Assembly (NCBI RefSeq): GCF_004564355.1
Contig: NZ_CP038266.1
Location: forward strand, 1,798,001-1,862,000
Reading direction: 5' to 3'
DNA length: 64,000 nt
DNA from: Microbacterium wangchenii
GTDB lineage: Bacteria > Actinomycetota > Actinomycetes > Actinomycetales > Microbacteriaceae
In this document: positions 39,906 to 50,300 of the stretch, piece by piece
How the letters are laid out: every line of letters starts with the position of its first letter
Numbering within the stretch: position 1 is the stretch's first letter
Made by a program: the position numbers and the translations under genes
The notes under the pieces: generated by a model
Seen by the model: only the letters and a program-made list of their open reading frames with translations
Told to the model about the DNA's origin: nothing
The model's database searches: none

Positions 39906-41285
39906 GTGGACGAACGCGAACGTGCGCTGCAGGCCGCGCACGCCGCCGCCTCGGAGTTCCTGGCCACTCTGCCCGAGCGGCCGGTGTGGCCGCGGGCGGG
40001 GCTCGAGGGGATGCTCCAGCGCGTCGGCGGACCTCTTCCGGAGCAGGGACGGCCCGCGGACGAGGTGGTGCGAGAACTCGCCGAACGCGCCGACCCCGGA
40101 CTGGTCGCGATCCCCGGAGCGCGCTTCTTCGGGTTCGTGATCGGCGCGACCCTCCCCGCGCCGCTCGCCGCCGACTGGCTGGTGTCCACGTGGGACCAGA
40201 ACTCCGGGTCGAGCACGCTGACCCCCGCGACCGTGGCGCTGGAGCAGGTCGCCGGCGAGTGGATCCTCGACCTGCTCGGGCTCCCCGCCACCGCCTCGGT
40301 CGGTTTCGTCACCGGCGCGCAGGTGTCGAACTTCGTGTGCCTGGCCGCCGCCCGGGCCGCCGTCCTCCGCCGGCGCGGGTGGGACCTCGGCCGGCAGGGA
40401 CTGCACGGCGCGCCGCGCGTGCGGCTCGTCGTGGGCGCGCACCGCCACGGCTCCGTCGATCGCGCCGCGCGGTTCCTCGGCATCGGGCAGGACGACCTCG
40501 TCGTCGCGGCCGCCGATGAGGAGGGCCGGATGCTGCCGGCCGCCCTCGGCCGTGCCCTGGAGGACTGCGGCGACGACCCCCTCGTGGTGTGCCTGCAGGC
40601 CGGCGAGGTGCACACGGGGGCGTTCGACCCCTTCACCGAGTTGGTGCCGCTCGCCCGCGCGGCCGGCGCCTGGGTGCACATCGACGGCGCCTTCGGTGCG
40701 TGGGCGGCGACATCCCCCGCCCTCGCGCACCTGACCGCCGGAATGGACGGTGCGGATTCGTGGACGACCGACGCGCACAAGACCCTCAACGTCCCCTACG
40801 ACTGCGGCATGGCGATCGTGCGCGATCCGGCCGATTCCATCGCGGTGTTCCGCACCGGCGGCGACTACCTCATGTACTCCGGCCTGGATCCATGGGACCT
40901 CACGCCCGAGCTGTCACGCCGGGCCCGCGGCGTGCCGGTGTGGGCGGCACTGCGCAGCCTCGGCCGTGCGGGGGTCGCGGATCTCGTCGAGCGGATGCAT
41001 CGCAACGCCCTCGCCCTGGAGCGCGGGCTGCGCGACATCCCCGGCGTGACGATCATGAACCAGGTCGACTACACGCAGGTGATGTTCCGCCTGGAGGACG
41101 ACGCCGACACCCGCGCACTGGGGGCGGCGATCCTCGAGGAGGGGACCGCTGCCGTCACGGGCGCGGAGTGGGCCGGTCGCGCCGTGCTGCGCTGCGCGAT
41201 GTCGTCGTGGTCGACGCAGGAATCCGACATCCGGCGCACCCTCGAGGCGTTCGCCCGGCTGGTGCCCCTCACGCGAGGATCTTGA
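39906..41285 (+). CDS. PLP-dependent group II decarboxylase-like protein
   Basis: 459 residues. Fold type I PLP enzyme of the aromatic/glutamate decarboxylase superfamily: GFVTGAQVSNFVCLAAARA (phosphate-binding region), AGEVHTGAFDPF, WVHIDGAFGAWAATS with the cofactor Asp, and the Schiff-base Lys in SWTTDAHKTLNVPYDCG. The substrate is not evident; candidates are an aromatic or aliphatic L-amino acid. GTG at 39906 was chosen since family similarity begins just after it and a -10-like CACACT lies six bases upstream. Its end overlaps the convergent DUF1697 gene by 17 bp. Confidence 0.85.
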   Translation: MDERERALQAAHAAASEFLATLPERPVWPRAGLEGMLQRVGGPLPEQGRPADEVVRELAERADPGLVAIPGARFFGFVIGATLPAPLAADWLVSTWDQNSGSSTLTPATVALEQVAGEWILDLLGLPATASVGFVTGAQVSNFVCLAAARAAVLRRRGWDLGRQGLHGAPRVRLVVGAHRHGSVDRAARFLGIGQDDLVVAAADEEGRMLPAALGRALEDCGDDPLVVCLQAGEVHTGAFDPFTELVPLARAAGAWVHIDGAFGAWAATSPALAHLTAGMDGADSWTTDAHKTLNVPYDCGMAIVRDPADSIAVFRTGGDYLMYSGLDPWDLTPELSRRARGVPVWAALRSLGRAGVADLVERMHRNALALERGLRDIPGVTIMNQVDYTQVMFRLEDDADTRALGAAILEEGTAAVTGAEWAGRAVLRCAMSSWSTQESDIRRTLEAFARLVPLTRGS

Positions 41286-41793
41286 GCACCGTGCGCAGGT
41301 TCCGGTTGGTCGTGCGCTCCTTGTAGGCGCGCTTGGCGATCAGCTTGGCGAACGGGGTGTCGGTGCTGGATCCCTTGGCCGGGTTCCAGTAGACGACGCC
41401 GGGGCCGCCGGCCACCGGATCGAGGTCGGCATCGAGGGATGCGGATGCGGCGACGAGCTCGTCGCGGGTCGCCGCATCCGCGCAGAAGAGCACCCACGGC
41501 TGGCGCGAGTCGTCGCCGGCGTCGAAGGGGAAGGCGGCCGCGGCCGCCGCCAGCTCGTCACGGCGGAACACCAGCACCCACGCGTCATAGGCGAATCGAT
41601 CGCGCAGCGCCTGCTCGATCCGCGTCTTCAGGTGCGCTCGCGACTCATCGGCGGTGAAGGTCGCGTTGCCGCTGGCGAGGACCGTGCGCACGTCGGTCAG
41701 GCCGAGGCCCGCGAGCTCGTCGCGCAGATCCGCGCTGCGCACGGTGATCCCGCCGACGTTCACCCCGCGCAGCAGCGCCACCCACTCGGTCAC
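41269..41793 (-). CDS. DUF1697 family protein
   Basis: 174 residues. Matches the family layout: VALLRGVNVGG at the N-terminus, LGLTDVRTVLASGNATF, then FCADAATRDELVAA and a C-terminal FAKLIAKRAYKERTTNRNLRTV. The family is widespread and has no proven activity. GTG start. It overlaps the PLP decarboxylase tail to tail and precedes pdxT in the opposite order, with a 41-bp gap. Confidence 0.85.
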   Translation of the reverse strand: MTEWVALLRGVNVGGITVRSADLRDELAGLGLTDVRTVLASGNATFTADESRAHLKTRIEQALRDRFAYDAWVLVFRRDELAAAAAAFPFDAGDDSRQPWVLFCADAATRDELVAASASLDADLDPVAGGPGVVYWNPAKGSSTDTPFAKLIAKRAYKERTTNRNLRTVLKILA

Positions 41794-41834
41794 GCGCTCA
41801 GCGTAGGCCGCTCCGCGGGTGCCCCGCGACGGGA

Positions 41835-42425
41835 TCAGCGGTTGCGCACGTGCGCGAGGAACCGCTCGTGGAACCGCGTCTCCCCCGTGACCTCGGGGTG
41901 GAACGCCGTGGCCAGCAGCGGTCCCTGCTCGACCGCGACGACACGCCCGTCGGCGAGCGAGGCGATGCCCCGCGCGCGCTCCCCCACGCGCTCGACGAGG
42001 GGCGCACGGATGAAGGCGGCATGCACGGGGCCGTCGAACCCCATCACCGCCAGCTCCGTCTCGAAGGAGTCGCCCTGACTGCCGAAGGCGTTGCGGGCCA
42101 CGCGCACATCCAGTCCCCCGAAGGTCTCCTGCCCCGCGATGCCGCCGGTGATCTCATCGGCGAGGAGGATCATCCCCGCGCACGTGCCGTAGACCGGCAG
42201 CCCCGCGGCGATCGCGTCCCGCAGCGGCTGCTGCATCCCGAACGCGCGCGCGAGCTTGTCGATGACGCTGGACTCCCCGCCGGGAAGGACGATGCCCTCG
42301 ACGGCGGCGAGTTCGTCGGGGCGGCGCACCGGTACGACGTCGGCGCCCAGCGCCGTGAGCACCCGCACGTGCTCGCGCACATCGCCCTGCAGCGCGAGCA
42401 CGCCGACGCGGAGCCGAGCGGTCAT
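41835..42425 (-). CDS. pdxT: Pyridoxal 5'-phosphate synthase glutaminase subunit
   Basis: 196 residues. Class I-like glutaminase with VLALQGDVREHV at the N-terminus, GIVLPGGESSVI, nucleophile Cys82 in VYGTCAGMILLA, and the C-terminal AFHPEVTGETRFH with the His-Glu pair. It supplies ammonia to PdxS for vitamin B6 synthesis. It starts two bases after the pdxS stop. Confidence 0.95.
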   Translation of the reverse strand: MTARLRVGVLALQGDVREHVRVLTALGADVVPVRRPDELAAVEGIVLPGGESSVIDKLARAFGMQQPLRDAIAAGLPVYGTCAGMILLADEITGGIAGQETFGGLDVRVARNAFGSQGDSFETELAVMGFDGPVHAAFIRAPLVERVGERARGIASLADGRVVAVEQGPLLATAFHPEVTGETRFHERFLAHVRNR

Positions 42426-42427
42426 CG

Positions 42428-43312
42428 CTACCAGCCGCGCTGGGCCAGCCGGTGCGGCGCGGCCAGGTCGCTGACGTTGATCCCGACCATCGCCTCGCCC
42501 AGGCCACGCGAGACCTCCGCCAGCACGGCCGGCTCGTTGAAGAACGTCGTCGCCTTCACGATCGCCGCCGCACGCCGGGCGGGATCGCCGGATTTGAAGA
42601 TGCCCGAGCCCACGAACACCCCGTCCGCTCCCAGCTGCATCATCAGCGCGGCGTCGGCGGGCGTGGCCACGCCGCCGGCGGTGAACAGCACGACCGGAAG
42701 CGTGCCGGTCTCCGCGACCTCCGCGACCAGCTCGTACGGCGCTTGCAGCTCCTTCGCCGCGACGTACAGCTCATCCTTCGTCAGCGACCGGAGCCGGTTG
42801 ATCTCACCGGTGATGGTGCGGATGTGCTTGGTCGCCTCCGACACGTCGCCCGTGCCGGCCTCACCCTTCGATCGGATCATGGCGGCACCCTCGGTGATCC
42901 GCCGGAGGGCTTCACCGAGATTGGTCGCACCGCACACGAAGGGCACGGCGAACGGCCACTTGTCGATGTGATTGACGTAGTCCGCCGGCGAGAGCACTTC
43001 GGACTCGTCGATGTAATCGACGCCCAGCTCCTGGAGCACCTGCGCCTCGACGAAGTGCCCGATCCGGGCCTTGGCCATGACCGGGATCGACACGGCCGCG
43101 ATGATCTGGTCGATGAGGTCGGGATCGCTCATCCGCGCGACGCCGCCCTGCGAGCGGATGTCGGCGGGCACCCGTTCGAGCGCCATGACCGCCACGGCGC
43201 CGGCGTCCTCGGCGATGCGGGCCTGATCCGCGGTGACGACGTCCATGATGACCCCGCCCTTCAGCATGTCAGCGAGTCCGCGCTTGACTCGATCCGTGCC
43301 GGTGGTGACCAT
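42428..43312 (-). CDS. pdxS: Pyridoxal 5'-phosphate synthase lyase subunit
   Basis: 294 residues, (beta/alpha)8 barrel. Makes PLP from ribose 5-phosphate, glyceraldehyde 3-phosphate and ammonia. Catalytic lysines lie in [11 protein letters not shown] and [16 protein letters not shown] regions; [35 protein letters not shown] N-terminal and [14 protein letters not shown] motifs are diagnostic. AAAGGA before the ATG at 43312 fixes the start; a much longer open frame upstream is antisense to pdxR. Divergent from pdxR. Confidence 0.96.
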   Translation of the reverse strand: MVTTGTDRVKRGLADMLKGGVIMDVVTADQARIAEDAGAVAVMALERVPADIRSQGGVARMSDPDLIDQIIAAVSIPVMAKARIGHFVEAQVLQELGVDYIDESEVLSPADYVNHIDKWPFAVPFVCGATNLGEALRRITEGAAMIRSKGEAGTGDVSEATKHIRTITGEINRLRSLTKDELYVAAKELQAPYELVAEVAETGTLPVVLFTAGGVATPADAALMMQLGADGVFVGSGIFKSGDPARRAAAIVKATTFFNEPAVLAEVSRGLGEAMVGINVSDLAAPHRLAQRGW

Positions 43313-43366
43313 GTCGACGTCCTTTCGAAGAGGGTCTGATGCCATGACGAGCTTTGACCTAGGCCA

Positions 43367-43393
43367 GAACATAGCACGGCATGTTCCGTAGAC
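43367..43393. promoter_or_regulatory. Candidate PdxR operator and divergent pdxS/pdxR promoters
   Basis: A perfect GAACAT-N8-ATGTTC inverted repeat (43367-43386) lies between pdxS and pdxR. It overlaps a minus-strand -10-like TATGTT for pdxS (43368-43373) and abuts a plus-strand TAGACT (43388-43393) that is six bases from the pdxR GTG. The position suits a regulator that controls both promoters. It does not match the published Corynebacterium PdxR box, so assignment rests on position and symmetry. Confidence 0.5.
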
Positions 43394-43399
43394 TTCCGC

Positions 43400-44731
43400 G
43401 TGATGAAGGAAGAAGTCCACGCCGAGATCCTCGGGCGCTCGGCGAGCGAGATCGCCGACAGCATCCGCGCCCTCGTGGAGCGCGGTGACCTGCGCCCCGG
43501 CGACACCCTCCCCCCGGTGCGCGCGCTGGCCGAGCAGCGGGGCGTGAACCGCAACACGGCCGTGGCGGCATACCGGCAGCTCTCCCACGCCGGCCTCGTC
43601 GTGGCCGGCGGCCGCGCCGGCACGCGGATCGCTCACCGATCCGCCGTTCCCCAGGAGGGGTTCGCCCCGGACAGCGTGCTGCGGGACGTCGGGACCGGAA
43701 ACCCCGACCCCGCTCTCATCCCCGATCTCTCCACCGCCCTCGCGCGGGTGACCGGACGCCCCGTGCTGTACGGGGAGCCGGTGATCGACCGCGACCTCGA
43801 GGCGTGGGCCCGCCAGTGGCTCGGTGCCGACCTCGCGCCGGCCGAGCTCGCGGTCACCGTCACCAACGGCGCCGTCGACGCCGTGGAACGACTGTTGGCC
43901 CAGGCCCTCACCCGGGATGATGCCGTCGCGCTGGAGACGCCCTGCTTCCTCTCCGCCATCCACACCGTCCGCCTCGGCGGCTACCGGGCGGTGCCGGTGC
44001 CCGTCGACGACGAGGGCATGACGGTCGCCGGGCTGCACGCCGCGCTGGATGCCGGCGTGCGCGCCGTGGTCTGCACCCCGCGCGCTCAGAATCCCACCGG
44101 CGTGAGCCTCAGCGCCCAGCGCGCCGCCGACCTGCGCGCGGTGCTCGCGCAGCATCCGTACGTCCTCGTCATCGAAGACGACCATTTCTCGATGCTCTCC
44201 CGCCGGCCCTACCACTCGATCATCGGCCCGGCGCACCGCCGTTTCGCCTTGGTTCGGTCGGTCTCGAAGTTCCTGGGGCCGGACATGTGCCTCGCGGTGG
44301 CCGGTACCGACCCCCGTACGGCCGAGCGGCTGGCCATGCGACTGAGTCCCGGCACGACGTGGGTGAGTCACCTGCTTCAGCGCCTGACTCACGCGCTCGT
44401 CACCGATCCCGACGTCGGCGAGCTGCTCGCCCGCGCCTCGGCGCACTATGCCGACCGCAACGCCGCCTTCGCCGAGCGTCTCCGCGCCCACGGGGTGGCC
44501 TGCGATCCCGGCGACGGGCTCAACCTGTGGGTGCCGCTGTCGGCACCGGCCCGCCTCGTGTCCGAGCAGCTCATGCGCCGGGGCTGGCTCGCGCGCACCG
44601 GAGACGAATTCGCGCTGGACGGCGCGGCACAGAGCCCGCATCTGCGCATCACCGTCCACGATCTGGCGGATGCGGATGCCGACCGCCTCGCGGCGGATAT
44701 CGCCGAGGCCACGACCCCCGCCGGGCGCTGA
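43400..44731 (+). CDS. pdxR: MocR-type regulator of vitamin B6 genes (PdxR)
   Basis: 443 residues: N-terminal GntR winged helix (about 15-75, with [20 protein letters not shown]) joined to a fold type I aminotransferase-like domain with [13 protein letters not shown] and the PLP lysine in [11 protein letters not shown]. Members next to pdxST sense PLP and usually activate PLP synthesis when it is scarce. A GTG at 43400 or ATG at 43403 can serve; a -10-like TAGACT six bases upstream and no Shine-Dalgarno suggest a leaderless transcript. It is divergent from pdxST, and pdxY is 1.3 kb downstream. Confidence 0.88.
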   Translation: MMKEEVHAEILGRSASEIADSIRALVERGDLRPGDTLPPVRALAEQRGVNRNTAVAAYRQLSHAGLVVAGGRAGTRIAHRSAVPQEGFAPDSVLRDVGTGNPDPALIPDLSTALARVTGRPVLYGEPVIDRDLEAWARQWLGADLAPAELAVTVTNGAVDAVERLLAQALTRDDAVALETPCFLSAIHTVRLGGYRAVPVPVDDEGMTVAGLHAALDAGVRAVVCTPRAQNPTGVSLSAQRAADLRAVLAQHPYVLVIEDDHFSMLSRRPYHSIIGPAHRRFALVRSVSKFLGPDMCLAVAGTDPRTAERLAMRLSPGTTWVSHLLQRLTHALVTDPDVGELLARASAHYADRNAAFAERLRAHGVACDPGDGLNLWVPLSAPARLVSEQLMRRGWLARTGDEFALDGAAQSPHLRITVHDLADADADRLAADIAEATTPAGR

Positions 44732-44743
44732 CGGCGCGCGGAT

Positions 44744-45940
44744 TCAGCGCCCTCGCGCGGGCGTGACGGTGTCGCGCGCGGGGCGGGAGCCGATGTTCGC
44801 TGCGCGCTTCCACAGCCATTCGACCGGACCGAGGGCGAAACGGCGCAGCCAGAGGTGTGCCGAGAGGACCACGACCGCCGTGATGGCGAGGAAACCGGCC
44901 ACCGTGACCGGGATGCGCCACTCGGCGGCGGTCTCGGCGAGTCCCAGCCCCCAGCCGTAGAACAGCGCGCCGCCGAGCAGGTTCTGCAGCATGTACGCGC
45001 TCAGCGCCACCCGGCCCACCTCCCGCGCCCGCCGCGCCGCCCAGCCTTCCGTGCCGCGCCGCAGGCACACCTCGGCGATCAGCGCGAGCACGCCCAGGGC
45101 GACCAGCGGCGCGACGACATACCGTTCCGCCAGCAGTCCGGCCTGTCCCCCGGCCACGCCGAGGGCGACGTCGACGGGGAAGGCGACCGCTCCGGCGATC
45201 ATGAGCCGGCGCCGGAGACCCGCGCCCTCCGCCGCGAAGATGCGCGCCCGCAGCAGGGCGGCGCCGATGAGGAACATGGCGAGCGTCAGGAAGCCGATGA
45301 GGACCGGCTCGGCGCGGAACAGCACGATGTTGTCGAGGCGGAACGCGGCGAGGCCCAGAAACGAGTCGGTCGCGTACGGACTGGGTCCGGGCGGGGGGCT
45401 GCCACTGGACGGGTTCAGCGCGACGAGCATGACGATCCCGGTGATGAGGACGAGGTGCAGGGCGCCGAAGACGGCGATCATGACCCGCTGCGTCCGCGGC
45501 CGGGTCATCAGCAGCCACGCGACGATGGCGCCGGTGACGGCGTAGCCCATCAGCACGTCGAACTCGGCGATGAGGATGTAGTTGACCACGCCGTCCAGGA
45601 ACAGCAGGGCGGCCCGCCACAGGTAACGCCCCGGCCACTGACGACCGGCGCGCTGTGCGGCGTCGTGCTGGATGAACACGCCCATGCCGAAGGCGAGGGA
45701 CAGCAGCGCGAGGAACTTCCCCTGCGACAGCGCCATGAGTGCCAGCTGCGCCACGCCCTCGGCCGCGCTGGTGCCGGGTGGGACCGGGGCGGCCAGCAGG
45801 CCGACCAGACCCCAGGGATGGGAGAACACCCAGATGTTCGTGCCGAGCGTTCCGATGATCGCCACACCGCGCACCACGTCCAGCGAATCGATGCGGGGCC
45901 GAGAGGACCTCGGAGCGGGCAGCACGGTCGCGTCACTCAT
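44744..45940 (-). CDS. DUF418 family membrane protein
   Basis: 398 residues with about ten membrane helices. Opening RIDSLDVVRGVAIIGTLGTNIW and the C-terminal region with EVGRVALSAYMLQNLLGGALFYGWGLGL match DUF418, an acyltransferase-3-like membrane family. No substrate is known; some members are linked to export or modification of surface molecules. It lies between convergent pdxR and divergent pdxY without an obvious functional tie to them. Confidence 0.85.
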   Translation of the reverse strand: MSDATVLPAPRSSRPRIDSLDVVRGVAIIGTLGTNIWVFSHPWGLVGLLAAPVPPGTSAAEGVAQLALMALSQGKFLALLSLAFGMGVFIQHDAAQRAGRQWPGRYLWRAALLFLDGVVNYILIAEFDVLMGYAVTGAIVAWLLMTRPRTQRVMIAVFGALHLVLITGIVMLVALNPSSGSPPPGPSPYATDSFLGLAAFRLDNIVLFRAEPVLIGFLTLAMFLIGAALLRARIFAAEGAGLRRRLMIAGAVAFPVDVALGVAGGQAGLLAERYVVAPLVALGVLALIAEVCLRRGTEGWAARRAREVGRVALSAYMLQNLLGGALFYGWGLGLAETAAEWRIPVTVAGFLAITAVVVLSAHLWLRRFALGPVEWLWKRAANIGSRPARDTVTPARGR

Positions 45941-46006
45941 GTCGCAGAAGCGTATCTGCCGACGCGGGAGGCGTGAAGGTCTGCGCGGAAGTGGGATGAT
46001 CGAGCC

Positions 46007-46858
46007 GTGAAGATCCTGTCGATCCAGTCCGCCGTCGCATACGGTCACGTCGGCAACTCCGCGGCGGTGTTCCCGCTGCAGCGCATCGGCGTGGAGGTGC
46101 TTCCCGTCTACACGGTGAACTTCTCCAACCACACCGGATACGGGGCATGGCGGGGACCGCTGATCGATCCGGTGGATGTCGCCGCGGTCATCACGGGCAT
46201 CGAGGAGCGAGGCGTGTTCCCGCAGATCGACGCCGTGCTGTCGGGGTACCAGGGCGGCGTGGGCATCGGCGATGTCATCGTCGAGGCGGTCGGGCGGGTC
46301 AAGGCCGCCAACCCGGACGCCCTGTACGCGTGCGATCCGGTGATGGGCAACGCCAAGTCCGGGTGCTTCGTGGCACCGGCGATCCCCGAGCTGCTGCGCG
46401 AACGGGTGGTGCCGGTCGCCGACATCATCACGCCGAACCAGTTCGAGCTCGGCTTCCTCACCGGCACGGAGCCGGACACCCTGGAGTCCACGCTGGATTC
46501 CGTCGACGCCGCGCGTGCCATGGGTCCGCGCACCATCCTCGTCACGAGCGTGGAGCGCCCCGACCGCGAGCCCGAAACGATCGAGATGCTCGTGGCGGAC
46601 GACTCGGGTGCGTGGATCGTCCAGACGCCGTTGCTGCCGATGAAGGCCAATGGGTCCGGCGACGTCACGGCAGCTCTGTTCACCGCACACTACGTGCGCA
46701 CGCGGGATGCTGCGGACGCGCTCGCGCGCACCGCATCCAGCGTCTTCGACCTGCTGCAGCGCACGTTCGATTCAGGTGAGCGGGAGCTCCAGCTCGTCGA
46801 GTCGCAGGAGGCATACGCGCACCCGCGCCTGCAGTTCGCGGTGCGCCAGGTCCGCTGA
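46007..46858 (+). CDS. pdxY: Pyridoxal kinase
   Basis: 283 residues, ribokinase-fold. Phosphorylates pyridoxal, the salvage route to PLP. Visible: ILSIQSAVAYGHVGNSAAVFPLQ at the N-terminus, GYQGG, YACDPVMGN, ITPNQFELGFLTG and the anion hole/catalytic base MKANGSGDVTAALF. The GTG at 46007 lies six bases after a GATGAT element and has no Shine-Dalgarno. With pdxS/T and pdxR nearby, both de novo and salvage B6 routes are clustered. Confidence 0.93.
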   Translation: MKILSIQSAVAYGHVGNSAAVFPLQRIGVEVLPVYTVNFSNHTGYGAWRGPLIDPVDVAAVITGIEERGVFPQIDAVLSGYQGGVGIGDVIVEAVGRVKAANPDALYACDPVMGNAKSGCFVAPAIPELLRERVVPVADIITPNQFELGFLTGTEPDTLESTLDSVDAARAMGPRTILVTSVERPDREPETIEMLVADDSGAWIVQTPLLPMKANGSGDVTAALFTAHYVRTRDAADALARTASSVFDLLQRTFDSGERELQLVESQEAYAHPRLQFAVRQVR

Positions 46859-46861
46859 GAC

Positions 46862-47437
46862 TCAGCCGTACAGGGCGGTGTAGGCCGCTTCCCACTGGGG
46901 TGCGTCTGCGGGGCAGACGAAGGCGGTGCCGAACACCATGATGCTCGCGAGCCCCTGAGTCGCGTCGGCATCGCCACCGGCGATCTCGGCGATCAACGGC
47001 GAGCTGTCGATGTGCAGACGCGCGGTGTCGACGCCGATCTCGTGACCGTTGAGGATCGACGTCTCGCACGCGTCGAGCGTCACGGCGAGGGCGACGCCGT
47101 CGTAGAACTCGTCCCACGTGCCGCCCTGGGTCTCGACGTACGCCCGCTGCTGGTCGAGGAACTCCTGCTGCTCGGGCGTCTGCGGTGTCGGCAGCGAGCC
47201 GTCGCTGGGCTGCCCCTGCGTGGCGAAGAACGCATCGCGTTCGGCGAGAGCATCCCCTGCCGGCCCGGTCGCCGTCTCCTGCGGGGCGGGGGTCGTCTCC
47301 TCCGGCGCCGACTCCCCCGTGCTCGAGGGTTCCGGGGTGGGTTGGGCCGGCGTGCAGCCTGCGATCGAGAACGTCGCGGCGGCGACCAGGACGAGAAGGC
47401 CGGCGGCACGTGCGGGGCGCGGTGGGGCGGAGGTCAT
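46862..47437 (-). CDS. Putative lipoprotein, DUF732-like size
   Basis: 191 residues. Signal peptide with lipobox SIAGC (Cys28), then a Pro/Thr/Glu-rich linker (about 30-70) and a C-terminal domain with two further Cys (DACETSI and FVCPAD) that could form a disulfide. It is presumed anchored outside the membrane; function unknown. The start was set by the signal peptide; TACCGT six bases upstream suggests a leaderless message. It is convergent with pdxY, with a three-base gap. Confidence 0.75.
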   Translation of the reverse strand: MTSAPPRPARAAGLLVLVAAATFSIAGCTPAQPTPEPSSTGESAPEETTPAPQETATGPAGDALAERDAFFATQGQPSDGSLPTPQTPEQQEFLDQQRAYVETQGGTWDEFYDGVALAVTLDACETSILNGHEIGVDTARLHIDSSPLIAEIAGGDADATQGLASIMVFGTAFVCPADAPQWEAAYTALYG

Positions 47438-47521
47438 CCCCTCACGGTACCCGCGCCGCGTCTGCGCGCCCGACTGTCCACAGCCCCACCCCGCCGGGGA
47501 CCGGGGTGGGCCCACGCTGGC

Positions 47522-48085
47522 TCAGCGAGCGGGCGCGGGCCAGGCGTCGGCGACGGCCTGACGGACTTCGCCGAGCAGCTGCGGCAGCGCCTTGGTCTTG
47601 GCGATGATCGGGAAGAAGTTCGCATCCGTCGCCCACCGCGGCACGACGTGCTGGTGCAGGTGCGCGGCGACGCCCGCGCCGGCCACGGCACCCTGGTTCA
47701 TGCCGATGTTGAAGCCGTCGCACCGCGACACCGTGCGCAGCACCCGCATCGCGGTCTGCGTCATCGCGCCGATCTCGGCGACTTCCTCCGCCGTCGCCTC
47801 GTCGTAGGTCCCGATGTGGCGGTACGGGCAGATCAAGAGGTGACCGGAGTTGTAGGGGAACAGGTTCAGCAGCGCATAGGCCGTCTTCCCGCGCGCGACG
47901 ATGAGGCCGTCTTCGTCGCTCTTCAGAGGCGCCTCATCGAATGGGCACGCCTCGCGCAGCGGCTCGGGCCCGGCCTGGATGTAGGCCATGCGGTGCGGCG
48001 TCCACAGGCGCTGGAACTCGTCGGGCACGCCGGGCAATTCGGCGGCGGCGATGAGCCGCGCGTCCTCCTCCGGCGCCTCGGTCAC
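47522..48085 (-). CDS. HIT-family nucleotide hydrolase/transferase
   Basis: 187 residues with the histidine triad [10 protein letters not shown] and the preceding [19 protein letters not shown]. Actinobacterial homologues next to thrS are Ap4A phosphorylase or HIT hydrolases acting on dinucleoside polyphosphates, which are side products of aminoacyl-tRNA ligases; the coupling to thrS (GTGA overlap) suits that role. Exact activity is not settled by sequence. Confidence 0.88.
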   Translation of the reverse strand: MTEAPEEDARLIAAAELPGVPDEFQRLWTPHRMAYIQAGPEPLREACPFDEAPLKSDEDGLIVARGKTAYALLNLFPYNSGHLLICPYRHIGTYDEATAEEVAEIGAMTQTAMRVLRTVSRCDGFNIGMNQGAVAGAGVAAHLHQHVVPRWATDANFFPIIAKTKALPQLLGEVRQAVADAWPAPAR

Positions 48086-50085
48086 GCGAGGTCCTCCGCC
48101 GTGTTCACGAGGGCGTGCGTGGCGATGGCGTCGCGGATGCGGCGCACCGCGTCATCCACCGGAACGCCGTTCTCCTGGCTGCCGTCGCGGAAACGGAACG
48201 ACACCGTGCCCGCGGCACGGTCCTGCTCCCCCGCGATCAGCAGCAGCGGCACCTTCTGGGTGGTGTGCGTGCGGATCTTCTTCTGCATGCGGTCGTCGCT
48301 GTGGTCGAGCTCGGCCCGCACACCCTCGGTCCGCAGGCGCTCCACGATGTCGCCGAGGTAGTCGGCGAACTCGTCGGCCACGGGGATGCCGACGGCCTGA
48401 ACCGGCGCGAGCCATACCGGGAACGCGCCGGCGTAGTGCTCGAGGAGGATCGCGAAGAACCGCTCGATCGAGCCGAACAGAGCCCGGTGGATCATGATCG
48501 GCCGGTGCTTCTCGCCGTCGGGCCCGGTGTACTCCAGGTCGAAGCGTTCGGGGAGGTTGACGTCGACCTGCACGGTGGACAGCTGCCACACCCGGCCCAG
48601 CGCGTCGCGGGTCTTGAGGTCGATCTTGGGCCCGTAGAAGGCCGCCTCGCCGGGAACCTCGGTGACCTTCAAGCCACTGGCGTGCGCGACATGGCGCAGA
48701 GCGTTGGTCGAGTAGTCCCAGAACTCATCCGAGCCGATCCACTTCGACTTCTCGTCGTCGCGCATGGACAGTTCCAGCTCGAAGTCGTCCAGGCCGAAGT
48801 CGCGCAGCATCGAGAGAACGAACTCGAGCACGCGCGTGGTCTCGGCCTCGAGCTGATCCGGGGTGACGAACAGGTGCGAGTCGTCCTGCGTGAATCCACG
48901 CACGCGGGTGAGCCCGTGCAGCGCGCCGGAGAGCTCGTTGCGGTACACCGTGCCGTTCTCGGCCAGGCGCATGGGCAGGTCGCGATAACTGCGCGCCCGC
49001 TCCTTGTAGATGAGGATGTGCATCGGGCAGTTCATGGGCTTGAGGTAGTAGTCCACGCCCTGCTTGGTGATCTCCCCCGCGGCGTCGCGCTCCTCGTCCA
49101 GCCGGATGGGCGGGAACATGCCCTCCTTGTAGGTCACGAGGTGGTTGGACTGCAGGAACAGGTCCTGCTTGGAGATGTGCGGGGTGTAGACGTACGTGTA
49201 GCCGCCCTCGATGTGCCGGCGACGCGCGTGCTGCTCCATCTCGCCGCGGACGACGCCGCCCTTGGGGTGCCACACCGACAGGCCGGAGCCGATCTCGTCC
49301 GGGAACGAGAAGAGGTCGAGCTCCTTGCCGAGCTTGCGGTGGTCGCGCTTGCCGGCCTCCTCCAGGCGGTGCTGGTAGGCGCGCAGCTCGTCCTTCGTCG
49401 GCCACGCGGTGCCGTAGATGCGCTGCAGCTGCGGGTTCTTCTCGCTGCCGCGCCAGTACGCGCCCGCGATGCGCGTGAGGTCCCACCCGTTGCCGATCAT
49501 GCGGGTGCCGGGCACGTGCGGGCCGCGGCACAGGTCCTTCCACACCGTCTCGCCGTCGCGGTTGACGTTGTCGTAGATGGTGAGCTCGCCCGCGCCCACC
49601 TCCACGTCGGCGCCCTCGGCCGCGGTGCCGCCCTTGAGCTCGATGAGCTCGAGCTTGAACGGCTCGTCGGCGAGTTCGGCGCGGGCCTCCTCGTCGGTGA
49701 CGACGCGTCGGACGAAACGCTGGCCCTCGCGGACGATACGCTCCATCTCCTTCTTGATCGCCTTGACATCCTCCGGCGTGAAGGGCTCGGCGACACCGAA
49801 GTCGTAGTAGAACCCGTCGGTGATCGGCGGACCGATGCCGAGGTTGGCCTGCGGGTTGATGCGCTGCACGGCCTGCGCGAGCACGTGCGCGGTCGAGTGC
49901 CGCAGGATCGACAGGCCCTCGGGGCTGTCGATGCGCACGGGCTCGACCTCATCGGTCTCCTGCACCGTGGTGGCGAGGTCTTTCAGCTCGCCGTTGACAC
50001 GGAGGGCGACGACCGAACGGTCGGGGAACAGGGCGAAGCCGTCGGCGGGGTACGACACGTCCGACGGCGAGGCGACATCAGTCAC
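48082..50085 (-). CDS. thrS: Threonine--tRNA ligase
   Basis: 667 residues. N-terminal TGS-like segment, editing domain with [11 protein letters not shown] and the class II core with zinc-binding region [25 protein letters not shown] and [15 protein letters not shown]-terminal anticodon-binding domain. It charges tRNA-Thr and edits Ser. GTG start with AGGAGAG five bases upstream; a -10-like TAGCCT at 50115-50120 gives a leader of about 22 bases. No T-box is present. The HIT gene overlaps its stop. Confidence 0.96.
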   Translation of the reverse strand: MTDVASPSDVSYPADGFALFPDRSVVALRVNGELKDLATTVQETDEVEPVRIDSPEGLSILRHSTAHVLAQAVQRINPQANLGIGPPITDGFYYDFGVAEPFTPEDVKAIKKEMERIVREGQRFVRRVVTDEEARAELADEPFKLELIELKGGTAAEGADVEVGAGELTIYDNVNRDGETVWKDLCRGPHVPGTRMIGNGWDLTRIAGAYWRGSEKNPQLQRIYGTAWPTKDELRAYQHRLEEAGKRDHRKLGKELDLFSFPDEIGSGLSVWHPKGGVVRGEMEQHARRRHIEGGYTYVYTPHISKQDLFLQSNHLVTYKEGMFPPIRLDEERDAAGEITKQGVDYYLKPMNCPMHILIYKERARSYRDLPMRLAENGTVYRNELSGALHGLTRVRGFTQDDSHLFVTPDQLEAETTRVLEFVLSMLRDFGLDDFELELSMRDDEKSKWIGSDEFWDYSTNALRHVAHASGLKVTEVPGEAAFYGPKIDLKTRDALGRVWQLSTVQVDVNLPERFDLEYTGPDGEKHRPIMIHRALFGSIERFFAILLEHYAGAFPVWLAPVQAVGIPVADEFADYLGDIVERLRTEGVRAELDHSDDRMQKKIRTHTTQKVPLLLIAGEQDRAAGTVSFRFRDGSQENGVPVDDAVRRIRDAIATHALVNTAEDLA

Positions 50086-50114
50086 GGGAACTCTCCTGGG
50101 GTGGCTCGGGATCT

Positions 50115-50120
50115 AGGCTA
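50115..50120 (-). promoter_or_regulatory. Candidate -10 element for thrS-HIT
   Basis: TAGCCT on the minus strand, about 30 bases before the thrS GTG. It leaves room only for a short leader with the ribosome binding site, which argues against attenuation. The remaining gap up to the divergent permease start at 50301 shows no supported gene. Confidence 0.45.
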
Positions 50121-50300
50121 CCGGGCCGCCCTCGAGGAGCCCGGCGCAAGGGTGTCTCAGCTTCGGGCGCCGCTGCGCCCCGCCCGCTCAGGCGCCGAGC
50201 GTTCGCGCCGGACGGCGCACGGATGCCGCGGCATGAGGGCTGCGCAGCATCCGGAGTTCCATGGCGCGAGTCTACCGCCGCGGCACGGAATGATGGAGCG

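Noticed and set aside
50188..50262. A 24-codon ORF upstream of thrS as a possible leader peptide
   Set aside because: It lies upstream of the likely thrS -10 at 50115-50120, has no Shine-Dalgarno and no run of Thr codons, so it would not be in the thrS leader.
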